In this document: piece by piece, positions 16,809 to 27,593 of the stretch | Layout: each line of letters opens with the position of its first letter | How positions within the stretch are numbered: the first letter of the stretch is position 1 | Assembly (NCBI RefSeq): GCF_001423495.1 | Contig: NZ_LMOG01000016.1 | Coordinates: 144,392 to 208,391, forward strand | DNA from: Xanthomonas sp. Leaf131 | GTDB taxonomy: Bacteria > Pseudomonadota > Gammaproteobacteria > Xanthomonadales > Xanthomonadaceae | Direction of reading: 5' to 3' | Length of the DNA: 64,000 bases | Program-made: the position numbers and the translations under genes | The notes under the pieces: model-generated | What the model was told of the DNA's origin: nothing | Database searches by the model: none | What the model saw: the letters and a program-made list of their open reading frames with translations, nothing else

Positions 16809-18253
16809 CAGATGGCGCTCAGGGCGAACAACCCGCACAGCACGACAACGATCTGGCTCACACGGTCGGTGGCAGCGAACACGATCGGGTCATCGTGCAT
16901 CTCCCCACGATGGGCGATGATCCAAACCCGGCTCACCCAATACAGCAGCACCGGACACACCAGCCAGAGCAGCTTGGGATTGCGGTACAGCTCAACACTC
17001 TCGGGGCTGTTGATGTACAGCGCCATCACCATTACCGCGATGTAGCCGGCCGCAGCGCCCATTGACTGCAGCAGAGACAGATCTTCTACCGAGTAAGCGC
17101 GTCCACTGGCTTTGGTTTTGCCGCTGCTCAGCATCGCGTGCAGTTCAGTGTATCGCTTGAGCAGTGCCAGCGACAGGAACATGAACATCGAGAATGCCAA
17201 CAGCCAGAACGACAAGTCAACGCCGATCGCCATGGCTCCGCCAATGATGCGCACGGTGTACAGCCCTGCAAGCAGGACAACATCGATCATCACAATGCGC
17301 TTCAAGCGCAGCGAATAAGCCAGTGTCATGACGTAGTAGGCCAGCAGCACCAATGTGAACTCAACGCTGCATGCCAGTGACAGCAGGAGTCCGGCGACGG
17401 TCAGAGCAGGGGCAACCAATAGACCTTGCAAAAGAGGAAGTCGACCTGCCGCGAACGGGCGCTTGCGCTTGCGCGGATGTTGGCGATCCGGTGTCAGGTC
17501 GAGTAAATCGTTAAGCACGTAGACGCCGGATGCGCAGAGCCCGAACGCCACCAGCGCAATTGTGGATTGCATTACCGATTCCAGATCCAGGAAGCGGTGC
17601 GCGGTCAATAGGGGAACGAACACCAGGAGATTCTTCAGCCACTGATGCAGGCGCAACGCTTTCAGCCATGCACGGGCACGCGGCGGGGCAGGCCAATGCG
17701 CATGCACGGTCGTCCGCTGCGCAGCGGCTTTGGCGAGTGCGGTCCCATTGTTGACAACCCAGGCGCCACCGGCCTTTTCCCAGACGTGCAGGTCTACGCT
17801 GCCGTTGCCGGCGTAATCGAAGTTGCCCTGCCCAAATGTGTCGACCAGTACATCGGCCTTGTTGCGGCCAGACAGATTGCGTTTGCCGTCGCTGGCGATC
17901 ACCTGCTCGAACAGCCCGAGATGATCCGCGATCGGCGTGACCAGCAGCACGTCGGAGGCGGTGCACAGCACCCGGGGACGTTGTGGAGTGGTGCGCAGCA
18001 GATCCAGGACCTGCTGGTTGTAGGGCAGGGTCTCGGCGGGCAGCGACACGCGCGAGGCCAGCTCGCGCTTCAGCGCCGCCTTGCCGCGCAGCAGCCACAG
18101 CGGCAACAGAAACACATACAGCGGATTGCGCGCCAGCAAGGCAAGCACCGACTCGTAGAGGATGTCCGAATTCAAAAGCGTGCCATCCAGATCCACGCAC
18201 AAGGCGCGTCCCGAAACAACTGGACGAGTGGAACTGCTGGTAGGGGCGGACAT
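16808..18253 (-). CDS. HAD phosphatase-UbiA prenyltransferase fusion (polyprenyl-phosphoribose synthase type)
   Basis: This 481-residue two-domain protein has a HAD hydrolase at residues ~15-190 (nucleophile motif DLDGTLLNSD, then CTAS and YAGNGSVD). Residues ~205-481 form a UbiA membrane prenyltransferase with LRLHQWLKNLLVF, the prenyl-diphosphate motif NDLLDLTPDRQHPRKRKRPF and the second motif YSLRLKRIVMIDV. The HPRKRKRP stretch is characteristic of enzymes that join polyprenyl phosphate to PRPP, like Rv3806c. The HAD domain could remove the 5-phosphate, doing the job of a separate phosphatase in mycobacteria. The gene overlaps the DprE1-like gene by one base. The reaction is inferred from family and neighbours. 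Confidence 0.82.
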   Translation of the reverse strand: MSAPTSSSTRPVVSGRALCVDLDGTLLNSDILYESVLALLARNPLYVFLLPLWLLRGKAALKRELASRVSLPAETLPYNQQVLDLLRTTPQRPRVLCTASDVLLVTPIADHLGLFEQVIASDGKRNLSGRNKADVLVDTFGQGNFDYAGNGSVDLHVWEKAGGAWVVNNGTALAKAAAQRTTVHAHWPAPPRARAWLKALRLHQWLKNLLVFVPLLTAHRFLDLESVMQSTIALVAFGLCASGVYVLNDLLDLTPDRQHPRKRKRPFAAGRLPLLQGLLVAPALTVAGLLLSLACSVEFTLVLLAYYVMTLAYSLRLKRIVMIDVVLLAGLYTVRIIGGAMAIGVDLSFWLLAFSMFMFLSLALLKRYTELHAMLSSGKTKASGRAYSVEDLSLLQSMGAAAGYIAVMVMALYINSPESVELYRNPKLLWLVCPVLLYWVSRVWIIAHRGEMHDDPIVFAATDRVSQIVVVLCGLFALSAI

Positions 18254-18299
18254 CGGGGGCCTGGCGTTCCATTGCGGGGCCGCAATTATACCTAGTCGA

Positions 18300-19286
18300 T
18301 CAACCTGCTTCGTCTAGCGAGGCGAATTCTGCTATGAACATGGCTAATGCGCCGACGAGAATGGCGTACCAGAGCGTGACCAGGCGGGCCGCGACGGCAA
18401 CTGCAATTGCGTCCGGCGTAGAGATCCCGAGCCGATTGAGCATCAAAACGATGGCCAGTTCGGTGGTGCCAACGCCGCCAGGCATAAACGACAGCGCGCC
18501 GATCAGCATGGCCAGCGGATAGATGCCGAACGCGACAACGGGACTCAGTGGCAGGTCCATCCCGATGCACAATCCCACGAAGACCGCCGACGTCAGCGCC
18601 CAGGCGATCGATCCGGCAAGCATGCTTTGCCCGAATGCTTGAAGGTCCAGGCAATTGCGCAGCTCCAATGCTGCAGCAAGGCTAAAGCGGCTCAGACGTC
18701 GAAGCCATCGGCCAGGCAAGTGCTCGGTCAGACGGGCCAGTCGGTCGAGCAGGGCAGGCCACGCCGCCGCGCCGAACAACACACAGACAAATCCAAGAAC
18801 CACTGCAACCAAGGTGCCCAGGGTCGGGAACACTGAAGCAGCCAGGAGCGACAAGGACAGGATAACCAGCAGATCGGACGCGCGCTCAAAGACGAAGACA
18901 CCAAGCGTGCGCTCGGCCGGTACGCCCATGCGCGCAAAATAACGGATCCGCATCAGTTCCCCGGCCTTGCCGGGCGTTGCGGTCAGCGCGAAGCCTGCCA
19001 GATAACCGGCCAAGCCGAGCAATACTGGTACTCGATGCCCTTTGCGGCGGAGTAGCCACTGCCAGCGCCAGTATCGAAACAGGTACGTAATGGAGACGGG
19101 CACGATTGCGAGCGACATCAACTGCCAGACCTCGCTCAGTCGCGAAAATGTGCCGTTTCCGTGATCCACCCATACCAGCGCGACGACGTACCCGGCACAC
19201 AACACGAGTACGAAAGCAGCCAAATAATCCAGACGGTGCCGCAGCTTCGCGGCACCGTTGATGCTTGGAGGTAAAGGTAACGCCAT
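18300..19286 (-). CDS. Flippase-like membrane protein (LPG_synthase_TM / YbhN-AglD type)
   Basis: This 328-residue integral membrane protein has about eight hydrophobic segments and the family patterns [17 protein letters not shown] and [15 protein letters not shown]. It lacks the soluble aminoacyl-transferase domain of MprF, so it is the stand-alone membrane half that is often found in glycan and lipid-linked sugar loci. It may move a lipid-linked intermediate. It begins only 15 bp after the stop of etfA and ends 46 bp before the UbiA fusion gene, which makes it the first O-antigen gene of the minus-strand run. Confidence 0.78.
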   Translation of the reverse strand: MALPLPPSINGAAKLRHRLDYLAAFVLVLCAGYVVALVWVDHGNGTFSRLSEVWQLMSLAIVPVSITYLFRYWRWQWLLRRKGHRVPVLLGLAGYLAGFALTATPGKAGELMRIRYFARMGVPAERTLGVFVFERASDLLVILSLSLLAASVFPTLGTLVAVVLGFVCVLFGAAAWPALLDRLARLTEHLPGRWLRRLSRFSLAAALELRNCLDLQAFGQSMLAGSIAWALTSAVFVGLCIGMDLPLSPVVAFGIYPLAMLIGALSFMPGGVGTTELAIVLMLNRLGISTPDAIAVAVAARLVTLWYAILVGALAMFIAEFASLDEAG

Positions 19287-19301
19287 TGCAGCCGATGGGC
19301 C

Positions 19302-20246
19302 TCAGCCCAGCGCTGCCTCCAGCTCCGGCAACAACGCAAACAGGTCTCCCACCAACCCGATGTCCGCAATCTCGAAGATCGGCGATTCCGGGTCCTTGTT
19401 GATCGCCACGATCGTCCCTGCGTCCTTGATGCCAGTCAGATGCTGGATCGCGCCGCTAATGCCGATGGCCATGTACAGCTCGGGAGCGATGATCTTGCCG
19501 GTCTGGCCCACTTGCAGCTCATTGGGTACGTAACCCGCGTCCACTGCAGCGCGTGAGGCACCCACGGCGGCACCGAGTTTGTCGGCCAGGCTGTAGATGT
19601 GCTTGAAGTTATCGGCCGAGCCAACGCCGCGGCCGCCGGAGACCACGCGCTTGGCGCTCTGCAGGTCGGGGCGATCGGAGCTGCCGGCCGCCAACTCGAC
19701 GAAGCGCGTATGAGTCGGTAGTGCGGCATCGATGGTAACGGACTCGACCGCCGCGCTTCCGCCAGCTGCTGCTTCCGGCCACGAGGCGCTGCGGACCGTG
19801 GCGACCACGATCTGGTCGGCCGGCGCTTTCAGGGTGATGATCGCGTTGCCGGCGTAGATCGGGCGCTTGAAGGTGTAGGCATCCTCGACCGACATCAGGT
19901 CGGAGATCTGGTTCACGCCCAGCAACGCCGCCACGACCGGCATCAGGTCTTTGCCGAAGGTGGTCGAGGGGCCAAACACGTGGGTGTAGCCCTGGCCGGC
20001 GAGCTGGGCGATCTGCGGCCCCAGCACCTGAGCGATGGCATGTTCGTTGGCGGGGTTGGTCACCGTCAGCACGCGTGCGACGCCTGCCAACTGCGAGGCC
20101 TGGACGGCAACGGCCGCAGGATCGGCCGCCAGCACAACGATGTCGATGGACTCGGCCGACACCGCCAGCGCGGCGCTGAGGGTCTTGGCGGTGGCCGCAT
20201 TGAGCTGGCCATTGAGATGTTCGGCGACAACGAGGATCTTGGCCAT
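19302..20246 (-). CDS. etfA: Electron transfer flavoprotein alpha subunit
   Basis: This 314-residue protein carries the N-terminal ETF domain and the C-terminal FAD-binding domain with [21 protein letters not shown] and GETG-like [24 protein letters not shown]. With EtfB it collects electrons from acyl-CoA and other dehydrogenases and passes them to ETF-ubiquinone oxidoreductase, which is encoded at 32.1-33.8 kb. The ATG at 20246 overlaps the etfB stop (TGATG); a GTG one codon upstream is possible but less likely. In Xanthomonas etfA/etfB mark the second border of the LPS locus. Confidence 0.96.
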   Translation of the reverse strand: MAKILVVAEHLNGQLNAATAKTLSAALAVSAESIDIVVLAADPAAVAVQASQLAGVARVLTVTNPANEHAIAQVLGPQIAQLAGQGYTHVFGPSTTFGKDLMPVVAALLGVNQISDLMSVEDAYTFKRPIYAGNAIITLKAPADQIVVATVRSASWPEAAAGGSAAVESVTIDAALPTHTRFVELAAGSSDRPDLQSAKRVVSGGRGVGSADNFKHIYSLADKLGAAVGASRAAVDAGYVPNELQVGQTGKIIAPELYMAIGISGAIQHLTGIKDAGTIVAINKDPESPIFEIADIGLVGDLFALLPELEAALG

Positions 20247-20992
20247 CACAACAACCCCTTCTGCTTGAGTGCGGCCACCAGTTCGGCGGCGTCCTTGACC
20301 ATCACGCCGCGGCTGCGCTTGGACGGCGCGGCGTAGTGGGTGGTAGTGAGACTGTCGTGCGATTCAACGCCCAGGTCCGCGAAGGCCAGCGTTTCCATCG
20401 GCTTGCTCTTGGCTTTCATGATGTCCGGCAGCTTGATGAAGCGCGGCTCGTTCAGGCGCAGATCGGTGGTGATCACCGCCGGCAGGTCTACTTCCAGCGT
20501 TTCCAGGCCGGCGTCGACCTCGCGCGTGACCGTGGCCTTGCCATCGGCGACCACCAGCTTGCCGGCGAAGGTCGCCTGCGGGCGGCCCCACAACGTGGCC
20601 AGCATTTGGCCGGTCTGGTTAGCGTCGTCGTCGATCGCCTGCTTGCCCAGGATGACCAGGTCCGGCTGTTCCTTCTCGACCAGCTTGAGCAGGGTACGTG
20701 CAGCGGTCAGCGGCTGGATGGCCGCATCGGTCACCACGTGGATGGCGCGATTGGCGCCCATGGCCAGGCCGTTGCGCAGGTGCGCGGCAGCGTCGGCCGG
20801 CGCCAGGGTGGCGACCACCACCTCGGTGGCGATGCCGGCGTCGCGCAGGCGCAGCGCCTCTTCCAGGGCGATTTCGTCGAACGGATTCGGCGAGAGCTTG
20901 ACGCCGTCAGTCACCACACCGGAGCCATCCGGCTTGACCTGAATGCGGACGTTGTAGTCCACCACGCGCTTGTAGGCGACGAGGATTTTCAT
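20246..20992 (-). CDS. etfB: Electron transfer flavoprotein beta subunit
   Basis: This 248-residue protein begins MKILVAYKRVVDYNVRI and contains the ETF-beta signature segments NPFDEIALEEALRL and LVILGKQAIDDDANQTGQMLA (AMP-binding region). It forms the heterodimer with EtfA. It is the first gene of the minus-strand series, transcribed away from rmlB across a 230-bp divergent gap, so the promoter for etfBA, and perhaps for the whole O-antigen decoration operon behind it, should lie there. Confidence 0.96.
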   Translation of the reverse strand: MKILVAYKRVVDYNVRIQVKPDGSGVVTDGVKLSPNPFDEIALEEALRLRDAGIATEVVVATLAPADAAAHLRNGLAMGANRAIHVVTDAAIQPLTAARTLLKLVEKEQPDLVILGKQAIDDDANQTGQMLATLWGRPQATFAGKLVVADGKATVTREVDAGLETLEVDLPAVITTDLRLNEPRFIKLPDIMKAKSKPMETLAFADLGVESHDSLTTTHYAAPSKRSRGVMVKDAAELVAALKQKGLL

Positions 20993-21222
20993 CGTGTACG
21001 AGATCCTTCAGCTATTGCGGGAAGGCCCGGCCGCGGCGGCAGGCTCGGGAGTGCGGCTATTCTAACCGGGGAGGGCGCACCATGCGATGGCGTATGGATG
21101 TTGTGGTGCAGCAGGAAAGGCCGTGGGCATCGGTCGCGCTTACGTCCGGTATTGCTGGGACCGTATATCCTTTGCGGTTTGAAAAACGCAGCGCGGTTCG
21201 CGCGCGATCAGGAGGGTAGACA

Positions 21223-22278
21223 GTGACAACTTGGCTAGTAACCGGTGGTGCAGGCTTCATTGGCGGCAATTTTGTTCTCGAAGCAGTGTCGCGCGGTATT
21301 CGCGTGATCAATCTGGACGCGCTGACCTATGCGGGAAATCTGAACACGTTGGCATCGCTGGACGGCAATCCGAACCATGTGTTCGTCGAGGGCGACATCG
21401 GTGACGGCGCGCTTGTGACTCGCCTACTGCAAGAACATCAGCCGGATGCGGTGCTGAACTTCGCAGCCGAAAGCCACGTAGACCGCTCGATCGAGGGCCC
21501 TGGTGCCTTCATTCAAACCAACGTGGTCGGCACTTTGGCCCTGCTCGAGGCCGTGCGCGATTACTGGAAAGCGCTGCCGGACGCACGCCGTGACGCCTTC
21601 CGCTTCCTGCACGTCTCCACCGACGAGGTCTACGGCACGCTCGGCGAGACCGGCAAGTTCACCGAAACCACGCCATATGCGCCCAATTCTCCGTATTCAG
21701 CCTCCAAGGCGGCCTCGGATCATTTGGTGCGCGCGTTTCACCACACTTATGGGCTGCCGGTGCTGACCACCAACTGCTCAAACAACTACGGTCCGTATCA
21801 CTTCCCGGAAAAACTCATCCCGCTGGTGATCGCCAAGGCGCTGGCTGGCGAGCCGCTGCCGGTGTACGGCGATGGCAAGCAGGTGCGTGACTGGCTGTTC
21901 GTCAGCGATCACTGCGAGGCGATCCGCACCGTACTGGCCAAGGGCCGGGTTGGCGAGACCTATAACGTAGGCGGCAATTCCGAGCGCCAGAACATCGAGG
22001 TCGTCCAGGCGATCTGCGCGCTGCTCGATCAGCACCGCCCGCGCGACGATGGCAAGCCGCGTGACAGCCAGATCACCTACGTCACCGACCGCCCCGGGCA
22101 CGATCGTCGGTATGCAATCGATGCCTCCAAGCTGAAGAACGAACTGGGTTGGGAGCCGGCGTATACCTTCGAGCAGGGGATTGCGCAGACGGTGGAGTGG
22201 TATCTGACCAACCAACCGTGGGTGCAGCGTGTACTGGATGGCAGTTATCGCCTGGAACGGATCGGCGCTGCGGCGTAA
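21223..22278 (+). CDS. rmlB: dTDP-glucose 4,6-dehydratase
   Basis: This 351-residue extended SDR makes dTDP-4-keto-6-deoxy-glucose, the second step to dTDP-L-rhamnose. It has the NAD motif [10 protein letters not shown], the catalytic STDEVYG and YSASK. The start is GTG, supported by a strong AGGAGGG seven bases upstream. It leads the rmlB-A-C-D operon that supplies rhamnose for the O-antigen. A small G+C hairpin (arms at 22297-22302 and 22309-22314) lies before rmlA. Confidence 0.97.
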   Translation: MTTWLVTGGAGFIGGNFVLEAVSRGIRVINLDALTYAGNLNTLASLDGNPNHVFVEGDIGDGALVTRLLQEHQPDAVLNFAAESHVDRSIEGPGAFIQTNVVGTLALLEAVRDYWKALPDARRDAFRFLHVSTDEVYGTLGETGKFTETTPYAPNSPYSASKAASDHLVRAFHHTYGLPVLTTNCSNNYGPYHFPEKLIPLVIAKALAGEPLPVYGDGKQVRDWLFVSDHCEAIRTVLAKGRVGETYNVGGNSERQNIEVVQAICALLDQHRPRDDGKPRDSQITYVTDRPGHDRRYAIDASKLKNELGWEPAYTFEQGIAQTVEWYLTNQPWVQRVLDGSYRLERIGAAA

Positions 22279-22332
22279 CGCGGGTCTCTCGCAAGAGCCC
22301 GCCGATGTGCGGGCCTTCATAGGAAATGGCTC

Positions 22333-23220
22333 ATGACACAACGTAAAGGCATCATTCTGGCGGGCGGCTCTGGTACGCGCCTGTATCCGATCACCAAGGG
22401 CGTCAGCAAGCAGCTGTTGCCGGTGTACGACAAGCCAATGATCTACTACCCGCTGAGCGTGCTGATGCTCGCGGGTATCCGCGACATTTTGATCATCAAC
22501 ACGCCGCATGAGCAGGCGCTGTTTCAGTCGCTGCTGGGCGATGGCTCGCAATGGGGCGTCAATATTCAATATGCAGTGCAGCCCAGCCCGGACGGGTTGG
22601 CGCAGGCGTATCTGATCGGTCGTGAATTCGTCGACGGCAAGCCGAGTTGTCTGGTATTGGGCGACAACATTTTCCATGGGCACGGCCTGACCGAGACCTT
22701 GCGCCGCGCCGATGCGCGCGAGCAAGGCGCAACGGTGTTCGGCTACTGGGTCAACGATCCGGAGCGCTACGGTGTGGCTGAATTCGATCAGCATGGCAAG
22801 GTCATCGACATTGCCGAAAAGCCGGCGCAGCCACGCTCCAACTATGCGGTCACCGGCTTGTACTTCTACGACGGCAAGGCCAGCGATTATGCCGCTGCCC
22901 TGAAACCGTCGCCGCGCGGCGAGCTGGAAATCACCGATCTCAATCGCTGCTATCTCGATGCCGGCGACCTGCATCTTGAACCGTTGGGGCGCGGGTATGC
23001 ATGGCTGGATACCGGCACGCATCAGTCATTGCACGAAGCGGCCAATTTCATCGAGACCATCCAGATGCGTCAGGGCTTGCAGGTGTGCTGCCCGGAGGAA
23101 ATTGCATTTGGTCAGGGCTGGATTGACGCAGAGCAGCTTGAACGTCTGGCGGCACCACTGCGCAAGAATGACTATGGCAAGTATCTGCACGAGTTGGCCG
23201 TACGAGGAGTTGTTCCATGA
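22333..23220 (+). CDS. rmlA: Glucose-1-phosphate thymidylyltransferase
   Basis: This 295-residue nucleotidyltransferase joins dTTP and glucose-1-phosphate to give dTDP-glucose, the first step to dTDP-L-rhamnose. The nucleotide-binding motif [11 protein letters not shown] and the substrate lysine in [14 protein letters not shown] are intact, and VLGDNIFHG carries the metal-binding Asp. Its stop overlaps the rmlC start by 4 bp. Confidence 0.97.
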   Translation: MTQRKGIILAGGSGTRLYPITKGVSKQLLPVYDKPMIYYPLSVLMLAGIRDILIINTPHEQALFQSLLGDGSQWGVNIQYAVQPSPDGLAQAYLIGREFVDGKPSCLVLGDNIFHGHGLTETLRRADAREQGATVFGYWVNDPERYGVAEFDQHGKVIDIAEKPAQPRSNYAVTGLYFYDGKASDYAAALKPSPRGELEITDLNRCYLDAGDLHLEPLGRGYAWLDTGTHQSLHEAANFIETIQMRQGLQVCCPEEIAFGQGWIDAEQLERLAAPLRKNDYGKYLHELAVRGVVP

Positions 23221-23774
23221 AAGTCATTGAAACGCGTCTACCGGGCTGCGTTGTCATCGAGCCGGCAGTGTTCGGGGATGCGCGTGGGTATTTTTTTGAA
23301 ACGTGGAACGCCGAGCGCTTCGGTCAGCATGGTCTGCCGACGCAGTTTGTGCAGAGCAATGTCTCCACTTCAGCCAAGGGCGTGTTGCGTGGTCTGCACT
23401 ATCAATGGCCGCGTCCACAGGGCAAGTTGGTCAGTGTGCTGGAGGGTGAGGTCTATGACGTTGCCGTCGATGTGCGCCATGGCTCGCCCAACTTCGGTCA
23501 ATGGGCGGCGGTGGTGTTGAGCGCTGAGAACAAGAAGCAGTTCTGGATTCCGGAAGGCTTCGCGCATGGGTTTGCGGTGTTGTCCGAGCGTGCCGTTTTC
23601 AGTTATCTGTGTACCGACGTGTACGTCAAAGAAGCCGACGCTGGCGTGCGTTGGGATGACGCGGCGATCGGGATCGATTGGCCGATCAGCGATCCGCTGT
23701 TGTCGGCCAAGGATGCCGAGGCGCCGTTTCTCGGCGACGTGCCGGTCGATCGTTTGCCGGTGTTTACCCCGTGA
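23217..23774 (+). CDS. rmlC: dTDP-4-dehydrorhamnose 3,5-epimerase
   Basis: This 185-residue cupin-fold enzyme epimerises C3 and C5 of the 4-keto sugar. It shows [18 protein letters not shown] with the catalytic His, and [16 protein letters not shown]. The start overlaps rmlA by 4 bp and the end overlaps the GTG of rmlD (GTGA), so the operon is translationally coupled. Confidence 0.97.
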   Translation: MKVIETRLPGCVVIEPAVFGDARGYFFETWNAERFGQHGLPTQFVQSNVSTSAKGVLRGLHYQWPRPQGKLVSVLEGEVYDVAVDVRHGSPNFGQWAAVVLSAENKKQFWIPEGFAHGFAVLSERAVFSYLCTDVYVKEADAGVRWDDAAIGIDWPISDPLLSAKDAEAPFLGDVPVDRLPVFTP

Positions 23775-24679
23775 CCACATTGGTCTTTGGAGCGAATGGG
23801 CAGGTTGGCACCGAGCTGCTGCGCGCACTGGCAGCCGATGGTGCAGTACAGGCCACCACGCGTAGCGGTCAGTTGCCTGACGGCAGCGGATGCGAGATGG
23901 CGGACTTTGACGCGCCGCAGACGCTGACGGCCTTGCTGGACCGGATCGGTCCGACCTGTGTCGTCAATGCCGCCGCTTATACCGCAGTGGATCGCGCCGA
24001 GCAGGACCGCGACGGCGCACTGCGTGCCAATGCGACTTCGCCTGGCGTCATCGCAACATGGTGTGCAGCCCATGATGTGCCACTGGTGCACTACTCGACC
24101 GACTACGTCTTCGACGGTCAGGGCACCGCGCCGTATCTGGAGGATGCACAAACCTCGCCGCTGGGCGTGTATGGCGAAACCAAGCTTGCTGGCGAGGACG
24201 CCATTCGTGCTTCCGGCGCTCAGCATCTGATCCTGCGCACAGCATGGGTCTACGCCTCGCATGGCGCGAATTTCCTGCGCACCATGTTGCGTGTGGGTGC
24301 GGAGCGCGACGAGTTGCGCGTGGTGGCCGATCAGATCGGAACACCGACGCCAGCGGCTTTGATCGCCGATGTCACTGTGCAGTTGCTGCGTAAACGCGTG
24401 CCTGAAACCTCGGGCACCTGGCATCTCACTGCTGCAGGGCAGACCAGCTGGCACGGCTTTGCCGAAGCCATTTTCGAGGAAGCTGCGAGCGCCGGCCTGT
24501 TGTCGCGCGCACCGCGTGTGGTGCCGATCACCACCGCAGACTACCCGACGCCGGCAAAGCGGCCAGCGTACTCGCGGCTGTCGATCGACAAACTGCAGCG
24601 CGACTTCGATATTGTGTTGCCGGAATGGCAGCTTTGCCTGCAGGGCGTGATTGCCGAAGTCGCCGCTGCCAAACAGTAG
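23771..24679 (+). CDS. rmlD: dTDP-4-dehydrorhamnose reductase
   Basis: This 302-residue SDR reduces the last intermediate to dTDP-L-rhamnose with NAD(P)H. The nucleotide motif FGANGQVG is at the very N-terminus, with YSTDYVFDGQ and the catalytic YGETK further on. I chose the GTG at 23771, which overlaps the rmlC stop. An ATG at 23678 opens the same frame but would bury 93 bp inside rmlC and add a non-homologous leader. It ends the rml operon, 55 bp before a long hairpin terminator. Confidence 0.96.
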   Translation: MTTLVFGANGQVGTELLRALAADGAVQATTRSGQLPDGSGCEMADFDAPQTLTALLDRIGPTCVVNAAAYTAVDRAEQDRDGALRANATSPGVIATWCAAHDVPLVHYSTDYVFDGQGTAPYLEDAQTSPLGVYGETKLAGEDAIRASGAQHLILRTAWVYASHGANFLRTMLRVGAERDELRVVADQIGTPTPAALIADVTVQLLRKRVPETSGTWHLTAAGQTSWHGFAEAIFEEAASAGLLSRAPRVVPITTADYPTPAKRPAYSRLSIDKLQRDFDIVLPEWQLCLQGVIAEVAAAKQ

Positions 24680-24734
24680 AGTCGCGGCTCAGATCAGTGG
24701 CAGCCACGCTACCTGCCGACGAAATGAAAGCCGC

Positions 24735-24772
24735 AAAAGCAAACAGCCGGGAATCCCCGGCTGTTTGCTTTT
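24735..24772. terminator. Bidirectional terminator between rmlD and xanB
   Basis: A perfect 17-bp stem (AAAAGCAAACAGCCGGG pairing with CCCGGCTGTTTGCTTTT) with a 4-base loop AATC gives A- and T-tracts on the two sides. It serves both convergent genes, rmlD and xanB. Confidence 0.92.
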
Positions 24773-24799
24773 GTGTTGCAGAAACCTGCAAACGACCGA

Positions 24800-26203
24800 T
24801 CAGGTACGCCCGTAGGTATCCTCGAAACGCACGATATCGTCTTCGCCCAGGTAGCTGCCGGACTGCACTTCGATCAGTTCCAGCGGCAATTTGCCCGGGT
24901 TCTTCAGGCGATGGGTCACGCCCAGCGGGATGTAGGTACTCTGGTTTTCGGTCAGCAGCAGCACTTCTTCGCCACGGGTGACCTCGGCGGTACCGCTCAC
25001 CACGATCCAATGCTCGGCGCGGTGGTGGTGCATCTGCAAGCTGAGCGTGGCGCCCGGCTTGACGGTGATGCGCTTGACCTGGAAACGCTGGCCCATGTCG
25101 ATCGAATCGTAGGCGCCCCACGGACGATAGACCTTGCGGTGCCAGGTCGCCTCGGAACGGCCTGCCGATTTGATCTGGCTGACCACTTCCTTGACCTCCT
25201 GGATGCGGTCGCGATGGCCGACCAGCACTGCGTCGTCGGTTTCCACCACCACCACATTTTCCAGGCCGACCATGGCGATCAGGCGCGAGCCATACGCATA
25301 GGTGTTCTTGCAATCGAGCTGGATGACATCGCCGTGATGCGCATTGCCCTGGCCGTCCTGTTCGGAGACGTCCAGCAGCGACGACCACGAACCGACATCG
25401 TTCCAACCGGCATCCAGCGGCACCACCACCGCATCGGCAGTCTTTTCCATCACCGCGTAGTCGATTGAATCCGACGGGCTGGCCGCGAACGCATCCTTGT
25501 CCAGACGGGTGAAGTCGGCGTCGCGCTTGCCGCCTTCCCACGCCTTCTGGCAGGCATCGGCGATCGCGGGCTGGAATTTGCGCAGCTCTTCCAGGTAGCG
25601 CGAGGCGCGGAACAGGAACATGCCGCTGTTCCAGTAGTACTCGCCGCTGGCCAGGTAGCTCTGCGCAGTAGCCAGATCGGGCTTCTCGACGAAGCGCTCG
25701 ACTGCAGTTGCACCAGTCCCGGCACCAGCCTTGATGTAGCCATAGCCGGTCTCGGGTGCGGTCGGCTTGATGCCGAAGGTGACAAGCTTGCCCTGTTCGG
25801 CCGCAGTCGCCGCCAAGGTGACCGCTGCCTGGAACGCAGCCTCATCCTGAATCACATGATCGGACGGCAGCACCAGCAGCAGTGGGTCGCCGCCATTGCG
25901 GGTAGCTTCCAGCGCGGCCACGGCAATGGCCGGGGCGGTATTGCGGCCCTTGGGCTCGAGCAGGATGGCAGAAGGCTTCACGCCCAACTGCTGCAGCTGC
26001 TCGGCCGCCATGAAGCGGTGTTCTTCATTGGCCACCACGATGGGGGCATGCGCGGCCACAGGAGCCGAGCGCAGCCAGGTGGCCTGCAGCATGCTGTGCT
26101 CGCCGACCAGCGGCAGGAACTGCTTGGGGTAGGATTCGCGCGACAACGGCCACAGGCGCGTGCCGGAACCGCCGGACAGGATAATCGGAAGGACGTCGCT
26201 CAT
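24800..26203 (-). CDS. xanB: Mannose-1-phosphate guanylyltransferase / mannose-6-phosphate isomerase
   Basis: This 467-residue bifunctional enzyme makes GDP-mannose for xanthan and LPS. The N-terminal transferase has [19 protein letters not shown] and FVEKPD; the C-terminal cupin isomerase domain has [12 protein letters not shown] chose the ATG at 26203 because the family starts [12 protein letters not shown]; the frame stays open upstream into xanA with no homology. It lies 43 bp downstream of xanA and is probably cotranscribed with it. Confidence 0.97.
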   Translation of the reverse strand: MSDVLPIILSGGSGTRLWPLSRESYPKQFLPLVGEHSMLQATWLRSAPVAAHAPIVVANEEHRFMAAEQLQQLGVKPSAILLEPKGRNTAPAIAVAALEATRNGGDPLLLVLPSDHVIQDEAAFQAAVTLAATAAEQGKLVTFGIKPTAPETGYGYIKAGAGTGATAVERFVEKPDLATAQSYLASGEYYWNSGMFLFRASRYLEELRKFQPAIADACQKAWEGGKRDADFTRLDKDAFAASPSDSIDYAVMEKTADAVVVPLDAGWNDVGSWSSLLDVSEQDGQGNAHHGDVIQLDCKNTYAYGSRLIAMVGLENVVVVETDDAVLVGHRDRIQEVKEVVSQIKSAGRSEATWHRKVYRPWGAYDSIDMGQRFQVKRITVKPGATLSLQMHHHRAEHWIVVSGTAEVTRGEEVLLLTENQSTYIPLGVTHRLKNPGKLPLELIEVQSGSYLGEDDIVRFEDTYGRT

Positions 26204-26246
26204 GAGCGGGGGAAACTCCAGTGCGTCAAAGTGGGGGGAGGGTGAA

Positions 26247-27593
26247 TCAACCGCGCAGCAGGTTGGAAATCTCTTGCGTACGCGCTTCCAGCAGTGCGGC
26301 ATCGCCGCGCGTTTCCACGTTCAGACGCAGCAGTGGTTCGGTGTTGGAACTGCGCAGGTTGAAACGCCACTGGCCGAAATCCGCGCTGATGCCATCGGTG
26401 TAATCCAGCTCGGGTGACAGCGATGCGTAATGCTCCATCACACGCGCAACCGCCGCCTTGGCATCGTCCACCTTGAAGTTGATCTCGCCGCTGCAGGGGA
26501 ACTTCTGCATGCGTGCTTCGACCAGATCGGCCAGCGAACGACCGGACTGCGACACCAGCTCGGCAATCAACAACCAGGGGATCATGCCGGAGTCGGCGTA
26601 GGCGAACTCGCGGAAATAATGGTGTGCGCTCATTTCTCCGCCGTAGACGGCGTTTTCGCTGCGCATCTTTTCCTTGATGAAGGCATGCCCGCTCTTGCAC
26701 AGCACCGGGATGCCGCCGCTGTCTTCGACCATCTCGACGGTGTTCCAGGTCAGGCGCGGGTCGTGCACGACCTTGCCGCCGGGCTGCTTGGCCAAAATGG
26801 CCTGCGCCAGCAAACCGACCAGATAATAGCCTTCGATGAAGCGGCCGCTGTGGTCGAAGAAGAAGCAACGATCGAAATCGCCGTCCCATGCAATACCGAA
26901 ATCGGCGCCGTGTTCCTGCACTGCCTTGGCGGTGGCCGCGCGGTTTTCCGGCAGCAATGGGTTGGGAATGCCGTTGGGAAAGTTGCCATCGGGCTCGTGG
27001 AAGACGCGTACGAATTCGAAGGGAAGATGCGGTGCGAGCAGATCGACGATCAGACCGGCGCCACCGTTGCCGGCATTGACCACCAGCTTGAGCGGCTTGA
27101 GCGTGCTGCGGTCCACGTAGCTGAGCAGGTGCTCCAGATACGCGGTCTTGTCGGTACGGCTCTGCTCGCTTGCGGTGGGCTCGCCGGGTGCGGCGGTATC
27201 GGCTGCGACCGTATCGCGGATGGCGAACAGGCCCGTATCGGAACTGATCGGCCGCGCCTGCTCGCGGACGAGCTTCATGCCGTTGTAGTCCATCGGATTG
27301 TGGCTGGCGGTGACCATCACGCCGCCGGCGGCCTTGAGGTAATCGGTCTGGAAATAGACTTCCTCGGTGCCGCACAAGCCGATATCGATCACTTCGCGGC
27401 CGCTGGCGCGCAGGCCGGCCGAGAGCGCTTCCTGCAGGCCGGGGCTGGCCAGACGCACGTCGTGGCCCAGGACCACAGGCCCCTGATCCAGCTGCGCCGC
27501 CAGCGCCACGCCGATGCGGCGCGCCAAGTCCTCGTTGAGTTCATCCGGCACGCGGCCGCGAATGTCGTAGGCCTTGAAGGCGGGTAGCGTCAT
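26247..27593 (-). CDS. xanA: Phosphomannomutase/phosphoglucomutase
   Basis: This 448-residue enzyme interconverts the 6- and 1-phosphates of mannose and glucose, feeding both the UDP-/dTDP-glucose and GDP-mannose routes. The phosphoserine loop is [11 protein letters not shown], the metal loop is DGDFDR, the sugar loop is GEMSAHHYF and the phosphate-binding loop is RSSNTEP. The ATG at 27593 begins [13 protein letters not shown], as in known XanA. It is divergent from lpsI across 134 bp. Confidence 0.97.
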   Translation of the reverse strand: MTLPAFKAYDIRGRVPDELNEDLARRIGVALAAQLDQGPVVLGHDVRLASPGLQEALSAGLRASGREVIDIGLCGTEEVYFQTDYLKAAGGVMVTASHNPMDYNGMKLVREQARPISSDTGLFAIRDTVAADTAAPGEPTASEQSRTDKTAYLEHLLSYVDRSTLKPLKLVVNAGNGGAGLIVDLLAPHLPFEFVRVFHEPDGNFPNGIPNPLLPENRAATAKAVQEHGADFGIAWDGDFDRCFFFDHSGRFIEGYYLVGLLAQAILAKQPGGKVVHDPRLTWNTVEMVEDSGGIPVLCKSGHAFIKEKMRSENAVYGGEMSAHHYFREFAYADSGMIPWLLIAELVSQSGRSLADLVEARMQKFPCSGEINFKVDDAKAAVARVMEHYASLSPELDYTDGISADFGQWRFNLRSSNTEPLLRLNVETRGDAALLEARTQEISNLLRG

